A stretch of 64,000 bases of DNA from Lacticaseibacillus rhamnosus (GCF_900636965.1 NZ_LR134331.1:558001-622000); one strand, 5' to 3'; counted from the stretch's first letter, positions 43,439 to 55,069 are shown. Translations and numbers: made by a program. Notes: a model not told the origin generated them from the sequence alone.

Positions 43439-45439
43439 ATGACAAAGAAATTGCACTTAATGGCGCCGGTTTCCGGATTGGCGATGGCCATTACCGATGT
43501 TTCCGATCCAGTTTTTTCACAAAAAATGATGGGTGACGGTTTTGGCATTGAGCCAACCGATGGCCAAATTGCGGCGCCGGTCGATGGACGGATCATGATG
43601 ATTGCCGATACCAAGCACGCAATCGGGATCAAAGCCGATGATGGCGCCGAGTTATTGATTCATTTAGGGATCGATACGGTCGAACTCAAAGGCGCGCCGT
43701 TTGAAATTGATACGGCGATGGATGCACGGGTTAAAGCCGGCGATGTGATTGGGTCCATGGACCTGGATGCAATCAAAAAAGCTGGCAAGAAGACCACCGT
43801 CATTGTGGCGATTACCAACACGAAGGAAGTCGTTGATCAGCTGGACGTGACGCCCGGCGAAGTCAAACGCGGCGAAGAAGTTGCGGTGATGACACCTAAA
43901 GCGGCCGCGGTTGAACAAGCACCGGCAGCACCGAAGAACGAAAGCAAGTATGCGGCCACAGCGCGGCAAATCATTGCGGATGTCGGTGGCGCCCAAAACG
44001 TCAACAGTTTGATTCACTGTATCACGCGCTTGCGGTTCTATTTAAAAGATGAACAAAAACCGGATGATGACACCGTGCGTAACATTCCGGGCGTTATCGA
44101 TGTTGCGCGGGCGAATGGTCAGTATCAGGTTGTCATTGGCCAAGCCGTGACGGATGTTTACGATGAAGTGATTAAACAACTCGGCCCCGGTTATTCGAAT
44201 GCAGAAGGAACTGCGAAGGCCATTCAAGAAACCCAAGCGGAAGCTAAAGATACCAGTGCACTTGGCACGATCAAACGTTGGGCCCAGGCATTGATCGGCA
44301 CCATTACCGGTTCCATGATTCCCGTTATCGGACTCTTAGCCGCAAGCGGGATGTTAAAAGGGATTTTGAACATTTTAACAACATGGGGCGGTCTGAAAAC
44401 CACAAATCCAACTTATGAAATTATTAATGCGATGGGCGATGCAGCCTTTTACTTCTTACCTGTCATTGTCGGCTTCACCGCTGCCCAGAAACTCGGATCG
44501 GATCCGGTTATTGTCGGAATTATCGGAGCGTTCCTGATTTATCCGTCAATTGCTAAAATCGCCACTGCTGGCAAAGTGACCGGCACAGTGTTAGGCATGG
44601 GCATCAACGCGAACTTCTTCGGCTTGCCGGTGCACATTGCCAATTACACGTATTCCATCTTCCCGATGATCTTCGCAGCGTGGATGGCGGCAAAAATCGA
44701 GCCGTGGATTAAGAGTTGGATGCCGCTGGTACTGCGCATGATTTTCACACCATTAGTCGAAATCTTCTTGGTTGGTATGACGGTTGTCTTGGCGGTTGGG
44801 CCACTGATCACGGTTCTGTCTAATGGCATCACAGCTGGTATTCAGGCATTGCTCAGCTTAACGCCGATGGTTTCCGATGCCATTATCGCCGGCTTCTATC
44901 AAGTTCTGGTTATCTTCGGATTGCACTGGGCCGTCATTCCGGTCATCACCGCGCAATTGTCATCGGCACATCCCGAGTCCGTGCTGAATGGGATCGTATC
45001 CATTTCCATGATTGCCCAAGGTGCCGGTGCATTGGCAGTCTGGGTTAAGACCAAGCACAATCCGGCCTTAAAAGGTCTGTCAATTTCCGCCTTTATCAGT
45101 GCTTGCTGCGGGATTACCGAACCAGCTATGTACGGGGTTAACCTAAAATATGGCCGTGTCTTCATCTTTTCAAGTATCGGCGCCGCAATTGGTGGTTTGG
45201 TCAACGGCTTATTAAATGTCAACATGTATGGTTTTACCGGCAGTTTCCTAGGTGCACCTTCATTCGTAGCACCAGGCTGGGCTCACAATCCGAACAACAT
45301 CTGGTTTTTCTGGATTGCATCACTTGTCACTTTGGTTGCAGCGTTCACATTGGTTTACCTTTTTGGTTACAAAGATGCGGATGCGAATGCCGCAAAAGCA
45401 GTACCTAAGAAGAAGCGTTTAGGTAAAACGGTTGAATAA
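43439..45439 (+). CDS. treP: Trehalose-type PTS transporter, fused EIIA-EIIB-EIIC
   Basis: A 666-residue protein that imports and phosphorylates trehalose. Domains run A-B-C: a glucose-type EIIA at about 1-150 with active His75 in LLIHLGIDT, an Ala/Pro linker, EIIB at about 170-250 with phospho-Cys194 in LIHCITRLRF, then EIIC from about 270 with ten or so helices and a basic end. The A domain is at the N-terminus, whereas sucrose/beta-glucoside family permeases often have it at the C-terminus or lack it. Position in the operon with treR and treA fixes the substrate with good confidence. Confidence 0.92.
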   Translation: MTKKLHLMAPVSGLAMAITDVSDPVFSQKMMGDGFGIEPTDGQIAAPVDGRIMMIADTKHAIGIKADDGAELLIHLGIDTVELKGAPFEIDTAMDARVKAGDVIGSMDLDAIKKAGKKTTVIVAITNTKEVVDQLDVTPGEVKRGEEVAVMTPKAAAVEQAPAAPKNESKYAATARQIIADVGGAQNVNSLIHCITRLRFYLKDEQKPDDDTVRNIPGVIDVARANGQYQVVIGQAVTDVYDEVIKQLGPGYSNAEGTAKAIQETQAEAKDTSALGTIKRWAQALIGTITGSMIPVIGLLAASGMLKGILNILTTWGGLKTTNPTYEIINAMGDAAFYFLPVIVGFTAAQKLGSDPVIVGIIGAFLIYPSIAKIATAGKVTGTVLGMGINANFFGLPVHIANYTYSIFPMIFAAWMAAKIEPWIKSWMPLVLRMIFTPLVEIFLVGMTVVLAVGPLITVLSNGITAGIQALLSLTPMVSDAIIAGFYQVLVIFGLHWAVIPVITAQLSSAHPESVLNGIVSISMIAQGAGALAVWVKTKHNPALKGLSISAFISACCGITEPAMYGVNLKYGRVFIFSSIGAAIGGLVNGLLNVNMYGFTGSFLGAPSFVAPGWAHNPNNIWFFWIASLVTLVAAFTLVYLFGYKDADANAAKAVPKKKRLGKTVE

Positions 45440-45522
45440 TATTTGATAAGGTTAAGCATGTGTTCACTTGAGTAATCATTCGTTTAATGACGAAAACATG
45501 GTTTAACTTTTGTCTTAAGTAA

Positions 45523-45556
45523 AAGCACCGATGCCATTTTGACGTCGGTGTTTTTG
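45523..45556 (+). terminator. Terminator of the trehalose operon
   Basis: GCACCGA ... TCGGTGT stem with 13-base loop and five T. Confidence 0.8.
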
Positions 45557-45693
45557 TTTGGATTGGTGACAGTCGGACTAACAAAAGATTTGCGGTGCTA
45601 TCGATAAAAATAACTTGCAGTTGGTCAAAGATTCGGGCACACTAAGAAGTGTTCTCATTAAATATTAATTTTTATATGGAGGAGGGGCCAGAA

Positions 45694-46980
45694 ATGTATA
45701 AACGGTACAAAGATGTGTCGCTGATTCTGAAAATTGTGATCGGAATCGTGGTTGGGGCAGTGTTAGGGGTATTGGTGCCCTCCTGGTCCTTTATCGATGT
45801 TTTAGGCAAGCTGTTTGTTGGCGCGTTGAAGGCAATCGCACCGTTACTTGTTTTCCTGTTGATTATGTCCGCAATTTCCAAATATCGCTCAGGGTCGAAA
45901 AACCATTTTGGCACTGTCATTGTCCTTTACTTAAGTGCCACATTACTTTCTTCGGTGGCAGCTGTTGTCGTTTCATATCTTTTCCCCATCAAGCTGGTGT
46001 TACCGGGGGCGATGAAGATTGCCGAAAGTGCGCCTAAGGATTTAGGAACGGTTGTGACCGGGTTATTGACTAATGCTGTGGCGAATCCGATTTCAGCGTT
46101 GGTTGAAGGTAATTATCTCGCTATTTTGTTCTGGTCGTTGTTGATCGGTTCTGGCTTGCGCTTGACGAGTGCCACGACCAAAAAAGTGGTAACCGAGCTG
46201 GCAGAGACCGTCAGCTCAGTAGCGCAAAATGTCATCCAGTTTGCACCGTTTGGGATTGTTGGCTTATTGCATGAATCATTGAGTAAGACCGGCGTTAGAG
46301 GGGTCATGGCTTATGGACAACTGCTGATCTTGCTGGTGGCCACCATGGTGTTTGTCTATCTGGTCGTTTATCCGTTCATGGTTTGGTTGCTGACGCGGCA
46401 AAATCCTTATCCGCTGACGTTTTGGACGTTAAAAGTCAGTGGGATTCCGGCCTTTTTCACGCGTAGTGGCGCCGTCAACATTCCGATTAACCTCAAAGCT
46501 TCGGAAGATTTGGGCTTGAATAAAGATAGTTATGCTATTTCGATTCCACTGGGCGGCTCAGCCAACTCTGGCGGGGCGGCCATTACCGTGTCGATTATGA
46601 CCTTGGCCACCGCTAATACAATGGGCGTTCATGTCAGCATTTTCCTCGCTTTGTTGCTTTGTTTCCTGTCAGCCATTTCGGCAACCGGCGTATCGGGTAT
46701 TGCCGGTGGGTCACTGCTTCTGATTCCAATGGCGGCTTCGCTTTTTGGCATTTCAAATGATATTGCCATGCAGGTCGTTGGGATTGGTTTTATCATCGGT
46801 GTCGTACAAGACTCGGTTGAAACGGCGGTTAACTCTGCGTCGGATTTACTGTTCACGGCCACGGCTGAATACGCGGATGATCGGCGTGAAGGTCACCCGG
46901 TTAACATGCGTGCTGCTGTTAAGGCGGCAGGCAAACAGAAGCTTAAGTCCGCTGCGCCAGTGGCAGAAGATGATAAATGA
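45694..46980 (+). CDS. sstT: Serine/threonine:Na+ symporter
   Basis: A 428-residue member of the dicarboxylate/amino acid:cation symporter family. It has about eight helices and the family's re-entrant motifs: the serine-rich FTRSGAVNIPIN segment, GGSANSGGAAITV and TGVSGIAGGSLLLIP. The pattern matches SstT, which imports Ser and Thr with Na+. ATG 45694 follows GGAGGAGGGG; the frame extends 15 codons further without better support. It lies alone between terminators. Confidence 0.92.
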   Translation: MYKRYKDVSLILKIVIGIVVGAVLGVLVPSWSFIDVLGKLFVGALKAIAPLLVFLLIMSAISKYRSGSKNHFGTVIVLYLSATLLSSVAAVVVSYLFPIKLVLPGAMKIAESAPKDLGTVVTGLLTNAVANPISALVEGNYLAILFWSLLIGSGLRLTSATTKKVVTELAETVSSVAQNVIQFAPFGIVGLLHESLSKTGVRGVMAYGQLLILLVATMVFVYLVVYPFMVWLLTRQNPYPLTFWTLKVSGIPAFFTRSGAVNIPINLKASEDLGLNKDSYAISIPLGGSANSGGAAITVSIMTLATANTMGVHVSIFLALLLCFLSAISATGVSGIAGGSLLLIPMAASLFGISNDIAMQVVGIGFIIGVVQDSVETAVNSASDLLFTATAEYADDRREGHPVNMRAAVKAAGKQKLKSAAPVAEDDK

Positions 46981-47050
46981 TTAGCAGCCACAAATGTTCA
47001 TGAATGCTTACTCTGTTGATAAGTGCCATGCATCGTTAGTAGGCAAATAG

Positions 47051-47092
47051 AAACTGTCTAAGTGAGTACAGACCACGCTTAGGCAGTTTTTG
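47051..47092 (+). terminator. Terminator after sstT
   Basis: AACTGTCTAAG ... CTTAGGCAGTT stem, then T run. Confidence 0.85.
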
Positions 47093-47284
47093 TTTGCTTA
47101 AAAAAGCTTAAGATTTGGCGGCTCATCATTCCGCAAACTTGGCCGGCGAGCATTCAATGTTGTGATAACAAATGTCATTAAAAACACAGCGCTTTCCAGT
47201 CTTACTGAAATGTGCTAACCTATTTTTCATGGGTTTTTTACCAAAATACGTAAAAAGAGCATAAACAAGTCAACGGAGGTTCCA

Positions 47285-48766
47285 ATGGGGAAAGTATGGC
47301 AACGATTGTTTCGAAAAGAAGATCCAAGTGTGTATGAAGACAAAGACTCGCATTTGCCGCGAGTCTTGCGCGTGCGTGATTTTCTGGCGCTAGGCGTTGG
47401 TACCATTGTCTCCGCATCGATCTTTACATTACCTGGGGTCGTTGCGGCTAAACATGCCGGGCCAGCGGTGTCAATTTCTTTTCTGATTGCGGCGCTGGTT
47501 GCCGGACTGGTGGCATTTGCCTACGCTGAAATGTCAGCTGCCATGCCATTTGCCGGGTCGGCTTATTCATGGATTAATGTTGTTTTCGGTGAATTCTTCG
47601 GGTGGATTGCCGGCTGGGCGTTGTTAGCTGAGTACTTTATTGCCGTGGCCTTTGTTGCGTCTGGCTTATCGGCTAATTTTCGCGGCTTATTGGCGACGAT
47701 CGGGGTGAATTTTCCCGCGGCCTTGGCGCATCCTTTTGGTACTAACGGTGGCATTGTTGATTTGGTTGCCGTGGTGGTGATGCTGCTGGTCGGGATTTTG
47801 TTGTCGCGCGGCGTGTCCAGTGCTGCGCGAGTCGAAAATATTCTCGTTGTCATGAAAGTGCTGGCTATCCTGCTATTTCTTGTGGTGGGGTTAACCGCGA
47901 TTCACCCAGAAAACTTCCATCCGTTCTTCCCGGCGTATCATCTTAACGCGGATGGCACACCATTTGGAGGCTGGCAAGGTATTTATGCCGGCGTCTCCAT
48001 GATTTTCCTGGCTTATATCGGGTTTGATTCGATTGCGGCTAATTCGGCTGAAGCGATTGATCCGGAGAAAACGATGCCGCGGGGAATTTTGGGGTCACTC
48101 TTGATTGCCGTTTTCTTATTCGTTTCGGTGGGACTGGTTTTGTTGGGGATGTTCCCGTATCAGGATTACGCCAACAATGCAGAACCGGTCGGCTGGGCGT
48201 TGCGCCACTCAGGTCACGCGGTGGTCGCAACGGTTGTCGAAAGCATCGCGGTTTTAGGTATGTTCACGGCGCTCATTGGTATGGCGATGGCGGGATCTCG
48301 GCTGCTTTACAGTTTTGGGCGTGACGGGATGTTGCCGCATGGTTTAGGGAAATTGAATAGCCGCAAGTTGCCGAATCGCGCTTTGGCGGTGCTCATCACT
48401 ATTGGCGTTATTATCGGTGCGTTCTTTCCATTTGCGTTTCTTGCCCAGCTGATTTCCGCGGGGACTCTGATCGCATTCATGTTTGTCACGCTTGGCATTT
48501 ACCGGCTGCGTCCGCGTGAGGGGCAGGACATTGCCAAGCCACGTTTTCGGATGCCATTTTACCCAGTGTTGCCAGCGGTTGCTTTTCTCGGATCGCTAGT
48601 GGTCTTTCTCGGATTGGACATTCAGGCAAAGCTGTATTCAGGCGTCTGGTTCCTAATCGGTTGTGCGATCTACTTCCTTTATGGCATGCGACACTCGGCA
48701 TTAACCAAAGGCTCCGAAGTTGAAAAGGAGACGGAAGCACTGGAGCAAGCCAAGTCGGACGAGTAA
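47285..48766 (+). CDS. APC-superfamily cationic amino acid permease (YfnA/CAT-like)
   Basis: A 493-residue permease with about twelve helices. It has the APC signature LALGVGTIVSASIFTLPGVVAA in helix 1 and FLAYIGFDSIAANSAEAIDPEKTMPRGI in the segment of helices 6-7, as in the CAT/YfnA group that transports neutral or cationic amino acids. The substrate is not certain. CGGAGG precedes ATG. The acidic C-terminal tail (EVEKETEALEQAKSDE) is cytoplasmic. Confidence 0.9.
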   Translation: MGKVWQRLFRKEDPSVYEDKDSHLPRVLRVRDFLALGVGTIVSASIFTLPGVVAAKHAGPAVSISFLIAALVAGLVAFAYAEMSAAMPFAGSAYSWINVVFGEFFGWIAGWALLAEYFIAVAFVASGLSANFRGLLATIGVNFPAALAHPFGTNGGIVDLVAVVVMLLVGILLSRGVSSAARVENILVVMKVLAILLFLVVGLTAIHPENFHPFFPAYHLNADGTPFGGWQGIYAGVSMIFLAYIGFDSIAANSAEAIDPEKTMPRGILGSLLIAVFLFVSVGLVLLGMFPYQDYANNAEPVGWALRHSGHAVVATVVESIAVLGMFTALIGMAMAGSRLLYSFGRDGMLPHGLGKLNSRKLPNRALAVLITIGVIIGAFFPFAFLAQLISAGTLIAFMFVTLGIYRLRPREGQDIAKPRFRMPFYPVLPAVAFLGSLVVFLGLDIQAKLYSGVWFLIGCAIYFLYGMRHSALTKGSEVEKETEALEQAKSDE

Positions 48767-48841
48767 ATGGCTGTTTGAGCTGAATGCTGGATTACGACGG
48801 GCAGAATAAGCGTGTATGGCCAAAGAATTGATAAGCAAATG

Positions 48842-48892
48842 AAAAAATCGGCCTTACGGAGACAAATTTGTCTGTCTGTAAGGCCGATTTTG
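48842..48892. terminator. Bidirectional terminator between the permease and LDH-like genes
   Basis: AAAATCGGCCTTACGGAGACA pairs with its near complement around a short AATT loop; A and T runs flank both sides. Confidence 0.9.
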
Positions 48893-48941
48893 ATTGTTAT
48901 TACCAATACCCATTGGAAAGGTACTAAATGCTGGTTATTGC

Positions 48942-49880
48942 CTAGGCTTCCTGTGCCTTCTTTAAATTATCTTTCAAAATGGCACCAGAGTCAGCCAGGC
49001 GTTTGTGGTCTTCCGGATTTAAATCCAGTTCGATGATGCGCTCTAAACCATTTGCGCCGAGGATAACCGGCACCCCAATGGAAACGCCGGATAAACCATA
49101 TTCACCGTCAAGATGGACCGACATCGCAAATGCTGCCCGGTCGTCATTCAAAAAGGCACTGGTTAGGCGAGTGAGCGAAGCGGCGATCCCGTAGAAAGTA
49201 GCACCTTTCTTTTCAATGATGCCATATGCAGCAGTTTTGACGCGGTGGCTGATTTCAGCCAAATCACTTGCTTGGCGATTTTTGGGAATCCAGTCGAGAA
49301 TCGGTTTGCCGCCAATATTGGTGTAATCCCAAACCGGAAATTCGGAGTCGCCATGTTCGCCCATGATGTAGCCGTGGACAATGCGCGCATCCACATTGTA
49401 ACGCAAGCCGATTTCCGAACGCAGACGGGCTGAATCCAGCGCGGTACCTGATCCTAGCACTTGGTTACGCGGCAGCCCCGATTCTTCCAGCACTAATTCC
49501 GCGAGCACGTCGACCGGGTTTGAGGCAACGAGAATAAAACCATTGAAACCACTGGCCATGATGTTGTGAGTGATTTCTTTCATGATTTTGGCATTGATCG
49601 ACAACAGTTCCAGTCGGGTTTGCCCGGGCTTTTGCGCAATGCCAGCCGTGATCACAATGATATCGGCGTATTTGCAGTCTTCGTAACTCGCTGCGTAGAT
49701 ATTCTTTTGAGACGTATATGGTAGGGCGTCTGAAAGATCTTCTACATCGCCTTGAACCCGCTTCTCATTGACGTCAATAATGCCCAGACTTTGACCAACG
49801 CCGGTCGTTAAACAGTTAAAAGCAAAGCTCGAACCGATAGCGCCGTCACCAATTAAAATAATATTTCCGCTATGTTGCAT
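48942..49880 (-). CDS. L-lactate dehydrogenase-like L-2-hydroxyacid dehydrogenase
   Basis: A 312-residue NAD-dependent enzyme of the lactate/malate family. It has the dinucleotide loop GDGAIGSS, the substrate loop QKPGQTR (Gln before Pro, as in lactate rather than malate dehydrogenases), SNPVDVLAE, Arg in LDSARLRSEIG and catalytic His in GEHGDSEFPVW. Casei-group lactobacilli have several ldhL paralogues; relatives reduce pyruvate or branched 2-oxoacids. The PGQTR (not PGETR) loop and the position next to gdhA hint at amino-acid-derived 2-oxoacids, which is inference. ATG 49880 follows AAGGAGGGG. Confidence 0.9.
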   Translation of the reverse strand: MQHSGNIILIGDGAIGSSFAFNCLTTGVGQSLGIIDVNEKRVQGDVEDLSDALPYTSQKNIYAASYEDCKYADIIVITAGIAQKPGQTRLELLSINAKIMKEITHNIMASGFNGFILVASNPVDVLAELVLEESGLPRNQVLGSGTALDSARLRSEIGLRYNVDARIVHGYIMGEHGDSEFPVWDYTNIGGKPILDWIPKNRQASDLAEISHRVKTAAYGIIEKKGATFYGIAASLTRLTSAFLNDDRAAFAMSVHLDGEYGLSGVSIGVPVILGANGLERIIELDLNPEDHKRLADSGAILKDNLKKAQEA

Positions 49881-49955
49881 CCTAAACCCCTCCTTGACAG
49901 GTAGCCGCTTCACGCAACGATTGGACGATAGCTGTGTCCAAATCAATCATAATAG

Positions 49956-51458
<1,503 letters not shown>

Positions 51459-51672
51459 TCGGCCGGATCTAATTTGGTCTACACCACTCGTGGCAATTAA
51501 CCGATCGCAAATAAATTTGCCAGAAATTCGAAAATAAATTAGGTGTTTCTTGCTGAACGTGTTATACTCTGTTCATGGTAATACTTGAACGGGAAACATC
51601 ATGTAACATGAATTTCCTTTTTAGGATTACGGTTGTCTGTTGTTGTTAGTTTTGAAAAGGAGATTCACTTTC

Positions 51673-51873
51673 ATGCAAAAAGGTACAGTTAAATGGTTCA
51701 ACGCTGATAAGGGTTACGGCTTCATCACTGGTGAAGACGGCCAAGACGTTTTCGTACACTTCAGCGCCATCAACGGTGAAGGTTACAAGAGTCTTGACGA
51801 AGGTCAGGCTGTTTCCTACGATGTAGAACAATCTGATCGTGGCCCTCAGGCTGCTAACGTTACCAAGCTTTAA
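51673..51873 (+). CDS. Cold-shock protein (CspA family)
   Basis: A 66-residue OB-fold nucleic-acid chaperone. It has RNP1 KGYGFIT and RNP2 VFVHF and the start [13 protein letters not shown]. The leader is over 100 bases long, with a TGTTATACT extended -10 box around 51560, as is common for csp genes whose mRNA leader folds with temperature. AAAGGAG precedes ATG 51673. Codon use is highly adapted, suggesting strong expression. Confidence 0.96.
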   Translation: MQKGTVKWFNADKGYGFITGEDGQDVFVHFSAINGEGYKSLDEGQAVSYDVEQSDRGPQAANVTKL

Positions 51874-51889
51874 TTCTTGGTTCGTTGAA

Positions 51890-51927
51890 AAAGATCCACT
51901 CAGGAAACTGAGTGGGTCTTTTTTTTG
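51890..51927 (+). terminator. Terminator of the cold-shock gene
   Basis: GATCCACTCAG-GAAA-CTGAGTGGGTC followed by eight T. Confidence 0.92.
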
Positions 51928-51929
51928 TG

Positions 51930-52047
51930 TGAGCGTGAGCCGGTGCGGTTAGAAGTCGGAGTGTAAGCGGCCTTAAGCGTGATGGCCCGGTCTTGGCCAT
52001 TGCGCCCAGGGTCCTTACACGCAGACTTCTGCGCCGGGGAGCGCGTT
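51930..52047 (+). repeat. Palindromic repeat family A, full copy 5
   Basis: Same orientation as copy 1, directly after the cold-shock terminator. One inner arm reads CGCCCAGGG and no longer fully pairs with CCTTAAGCG. Confidence 0.88.
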
Positions 52048-52167
52048 ATAGAACGCAAAGTCAAACCAAACAATCGCCTACAAAAAAACCAATCTCCGCG
52101 CGTTATCGCTTATTCTCAAACCTTTCACAGGCAGCCGAAGATCCCCGCAAAACCAAAAAATAAATCC

Positions 52168-52596
52168 TCACCCCAACGTCCACCGCCAAACACTAACCAA
52201 AACCCAACAAGCAAACGGCATTGCCGCAAGAAACAAACCAATAAACACAACCCCCGGCGCGTCACCCGTATCCGCCCAAAAATATGAAAGTGGCAACGAG
52301 ATGGCCGCAATGATGATCGCAATGAGCCCAAGAAGCCACTGAAGCCGGTGAACGTTACGGTTAACGAGCTTAGGATTGCGCACTAGTTGCCATAACAACA
52401 CCGCGCCTGTGATGATACAGCCGATTACGAACCAACCACCTAATAAAACCAGTATGAGAACTGTCGTGATTTTAGATGTGAATAGTAACAAGATGGTTGC
52501 CCAAATACCGATTGCCAAGAATGCTAAACTACCAAGTCCTAAGCAAAGTGGCAAACCAAACCGATAAATACTTGACTGGTTAAATGATTTATTCAT
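52168..52596 (-). CDS. Four-helix membrane protein, unknown
   Basis: A 142-residue protein with four hydrophobic segments (about 14-40, 45-70, 85-103 and 115-138) and short charged loops. No enzymatic motif and no family recognised. CGGAGGG lies before ATG 52596 on the minus strand; a longer frame of nine codons exists but overlaps that site. It is monocistronic. Confidence 0.65.
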   Translation of the reverse strand: MNKSFNQSSIYRFGLPLCLGLGSLAFLAIGIWATILLLFTSKITTVLILVLLGGWFVIGCIITGAVLLWQLVRNPKLVNRNVHRLQWLLGLIAIIIAAISLPLSYFWADTGDAPGVVFIGLFLAAMPFACWVLVSVWRWTLG

Positions 52597-52678
52597 CTTA
52601 AACGCCCTCCGTTTACCTTTCACTGTAAACTTCTAAACGGGCGAGTTTCGCTAAGTCGTGAATTCTTGTAGGAAAAGT

Positions 52679-52727
52679 AAAAAAACGCGAACCAGAAATC
52701 AACAATTGCTGATTTCTGGTTCACGCT
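52679..52727 (-). terminator. Terminator of the OsmC-family gene
   Basis: GAACCAGAAATCA / TGATTTCTGGTTC stem with eight-base loop, then seven T on the minus strand. Confidence 0.92.
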
Positions 52728-52798
52728 AAACTGGGATGGCGCGATTCAATTCATGACACCCGATGAAGGAATGAACCACCTTACTGAAGGCGTTGCGC

Positions 52799-53239
52799 TT
52801 ATTCACCTAAAGTTGGCTCATCAGTGAATTCATCGACAATGCGGAAGGTGACATTTTCATTTTCTTTCAACAGTTTGGCAACCGGACACTCGTCTAAAGC
52901 CTGGGTGACAATCTTTTGGGCTTCTTCGCGAGTGTGGCTTGGCATGAGAATCTGGGCATCCACAATGAATTTGTAGCCGATTTTGTCACGGACGATATCG
53001 ACACGGGTGCGTAATTGGGAATCCTCTGCGGTGCCTTCGCGATGCTGAACGATACGAATGGTGGCATTGAAACAAGTAGACAGTGCAAAGGCGATAAACT
53101 GCTCCGGATTGGTACCCGGCGCATCAATGAGCGAGCTGGAAACGCCCAGTGCTAATCCTTGGTTGCCTTCAACATAACTTTCACCAACCAAACCATTTTC
53201 GTTACGGACATAGGTATGATATAAAGAACGCTCTGCCAT
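52799..53239 (-). CDS. OsmC/Ohr-family peroxidase
   Basis: A 146-residue thiol peroxidase of the OsmC/Ohr family, which reduces organic hydroperoxides in the cytoplasm. The two active cysteines are in ALSTCFNA and DECPVAKLL, in the order typical of the family, with PEQFIAFALSTC around the first. ATG 53239 follows AAAGGA; an ATG three codons earlier abuts that site. Ohr and OsmC subgroups were not separated. Confidence 0.92.
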   Translation of the reverse strand: MAERSLYHTYVRNENGLVGESYVEGNQGLALGVSSSLIDAPGTNPEQFIAFALSTCFNATIRIVQHREGTAEDSQLRTRVDIVRDKIGYKFIVDAQILMPSHTREEAQKIVTQALDECPVAKLLKENENVTFRIVDEFTDEPTLGE

Positions 53240-53338
53240 GCTATCCATCCTTTCTTTGAGCTTTCATCGTGAGTATACCATGGAACCGCTTAACATGGTG
53301 TTATTGTGGCTCGCGCGCGCATAGCTTTGGATTTTCGT

Positions 53339-54823
53339 TTATAGCAACGGGTGTAGGCGAATCATCTTTGTGGCAACCTGATCGATAAAATGTTCATCGT
53401 GTTCGACAAAGAGCATCGTTGGTTGATATTGGCAGACGGCCGCAATAATCTGATCTTGATTGTAGGTATCCAGATAATTAAGTGGCTCGTCCCAGATGTA
53501 AAGCGCTGCAGGCGTTGCCAGGGAGCGGGCCACTTCCACTTTCTTTTGCTGGCCCATACTCAAATGTTCAATCGGCGTGGCAAAATCAGCGCGCGGCATA
53601 CCAAGCTTGCGTAAGTTATTGAGCAATGCTTCGCGACTAAGCTGGTGGGTTTCGGCAAAGTCTGGAAGGGTACCGCGGTTATCGGCATACTGCTGGCGTA
53701 CCAGACTCAAAGATACGGGCGCCAACTTTAACAGGCCGCGACTGATCCCGTTAAACTGACCCAGCAATGCGCGGATCAAGGTTGATTTACCGCTGCCGTT
53801 TTCCCCAACAATGGCAATGCGATCGCCACGGTGTAAGGTGAACGAAATCGGCTCGAATAACGGTTGATCAAAACCGAGTTGCACCTTTTCCGCCACAATC
53901 AATTGGTGCTGGTGGGTCGGCTGCGGATTCATCGTTAAAGGATCGACTTTTTCCAGATTTTTGAGCAGCTGTTCTTTTTCTTCGATTTCTTTGTTCATCC
54001 GGTGTTCCAGGTTTTTACTTTTTTTCATGGTTCTTGCTGCGCGGGCGCTGATAAAGCCGCGACCCCTATGACCGCTATTTTTAACGTGCCGATCGCCGTA
54101 AATACTGCGCTCTTTATTTTCGGCCCAGAGTTTCTTGTCATAAGCCGTTTGTTTGAGCCGACTGATTTCGGTTTTTAAATGGGTATTTTGGGCAATTTCG
54201 GTTTGATCCTGGCGCGCTTTTTCAGTTGCAAACGTCGTGTAGTTGCCTTGATATAGCGTGATTTTCTGGCGTTCAATGGCCAAGGTGTGATCGGTGACAG
54301 CATCTAAAAAATCGCGATCATGACTCACAACGATGAAGCCGGGTTTTTGCTGCAAATAAGCTGCTACCTGCCGGCGACTGCGCAGATCAAGGTGATTGGT
54401 TGGTTCGTCGATGAGTGCAAAGCCATCAGTCTGGATGAAAAGCAAAGCCAAGCGCACTTTGGTTTGTTCACCACCGGATAAATCAGCAAACGGTCGCCAA
54501 AGAATCGCAGGATCGGCGTGCAATAAGTTGAGTTCGCGCTCAAGCTGCCACTGGGCGACATGGTTAAACGCCTGAGCAGCATCCAATGTCACCTGAGATT
54601 CATCGAGTGCTTGGGGAAAATATTGCAGCGGCAGTGGTACGGTGATCGTACCGCGATAATCAAGTTGTTTTTGCAATAGGCGTAACAAAGTTGTTTTGCC
54701 GCGACCATTACGGCCAACTAAGCCGAGATGCCAGTTTGTATCAAGATCGAAACCGGCATCAGTAAAGATCGGTGCTTGGCCATCGTAAGCAAAGTGTAGA
54801 TGTTTGATTTGGATGGTAGACAT
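53339..54823 (-). CDS. ABC-F protein, Lsa/VmlR-like ribosome protection type
   Basis: A 494-residue soluble protein with two ATPase cassettes and no membrane domain. Cassette 1 has GRNGRGKTTLL, LSGGEQTK and FALIDEPTNHLD; cassette 2 has GENGSGKSTL, LSMGQQKK and LYIWDEPLNYLD. A charged, helical linker of about residues 195-300 joins them. Such ABC-F proteins bind the ribosomal E site; the small Lsa/Vga/VmlR-like size suggests antibiotic target protection, but a housekeeping role is possible. It is preceded by a 400-base leader with promoter, short reading frame and terminator, as for inducible ABC-F genes. Confidence 0.88.
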   Translation of the reverse strand: MSTIQIKHLHFAYDGQAPIFTDAGFDLDTNWHLGLVGRNGRGKTTLLRLLQKQLDYRGTITVPLPLQYFPQALDESQVTLDAAQAFNHVAQWQLERELNLLHADPAILWRPFADLSGGEQTKVRLALLFIQTDGFALIDEPTNHLDLRSRRQVAAYLQQKPGFIVVSHDRDFLDAVTDHTLAIERQKITLYQGNYTTFATEKARQDQTEIAQNTHLKTEISRLKQTAYDKKLWAENKERSIYGDRHVKNSGHRGRGFISARAARTMKKSKNLEHRMNKEIEEKEQLLKNLEKVDPLTMNPQPTHQHQLIVAEKVQLGFDQPLFEPISFTLHRGDRIAIVGENGSGKSTLIRALLGQFNGISRGLLKLAPVSLSLVRQQYADNRGTLPDFAETHQLSREALLNNLRKLGMPRADFATPIEHLSMGQQKKVEVARSLATPAALYIWDEPLNYLDTYNQDQIIAAVCQYQPTMLFVEHDEHFIDQVATKMIRLHPLL

Positions 54824-54900
54824 ACAGCCACGTCCTTTCCGGGATGTGCCTGTGGTATCAAGACGGGTGGTGCTCGGTGCTTTTTGAAATCGGGTTGTGA

Positions 54901-54943
54901 TGAGCGTGAAAATGCTGGCCGATAACGCGCCGGTTCACGCTCA
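54901..54943 (-). repeat. Palindromic repeat family A, short form
   Basis: TGAGCGTGAA and CGCCGGTTCACGCTCA, the family ends without the central part, six bases before full copy 6. Confidence 0.6.
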
Positions 54944-54948
54944 CGATA

Positions 54949-55063
54949 ACGCGTTCACCGGCGCAGGAATCTGCGTGTAAGGACCTTAAGCGCAATGGCC
55001 AAGACCGGGCCATCACGCCCAAGGCCGCTTACACACCGATTCCTAAGCGCGCCGGTTCACGCT
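54949..55063 (-). repeat. Palindromic repeat family A, full copy 6
   Basis: Opposite orientation to copy 1. It lies within the untranslated leader of the ABC-F gene, between its attenuator terminator and its start codon. Confidence 0.88.
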
Positions 55064-55069
55064 CAGATA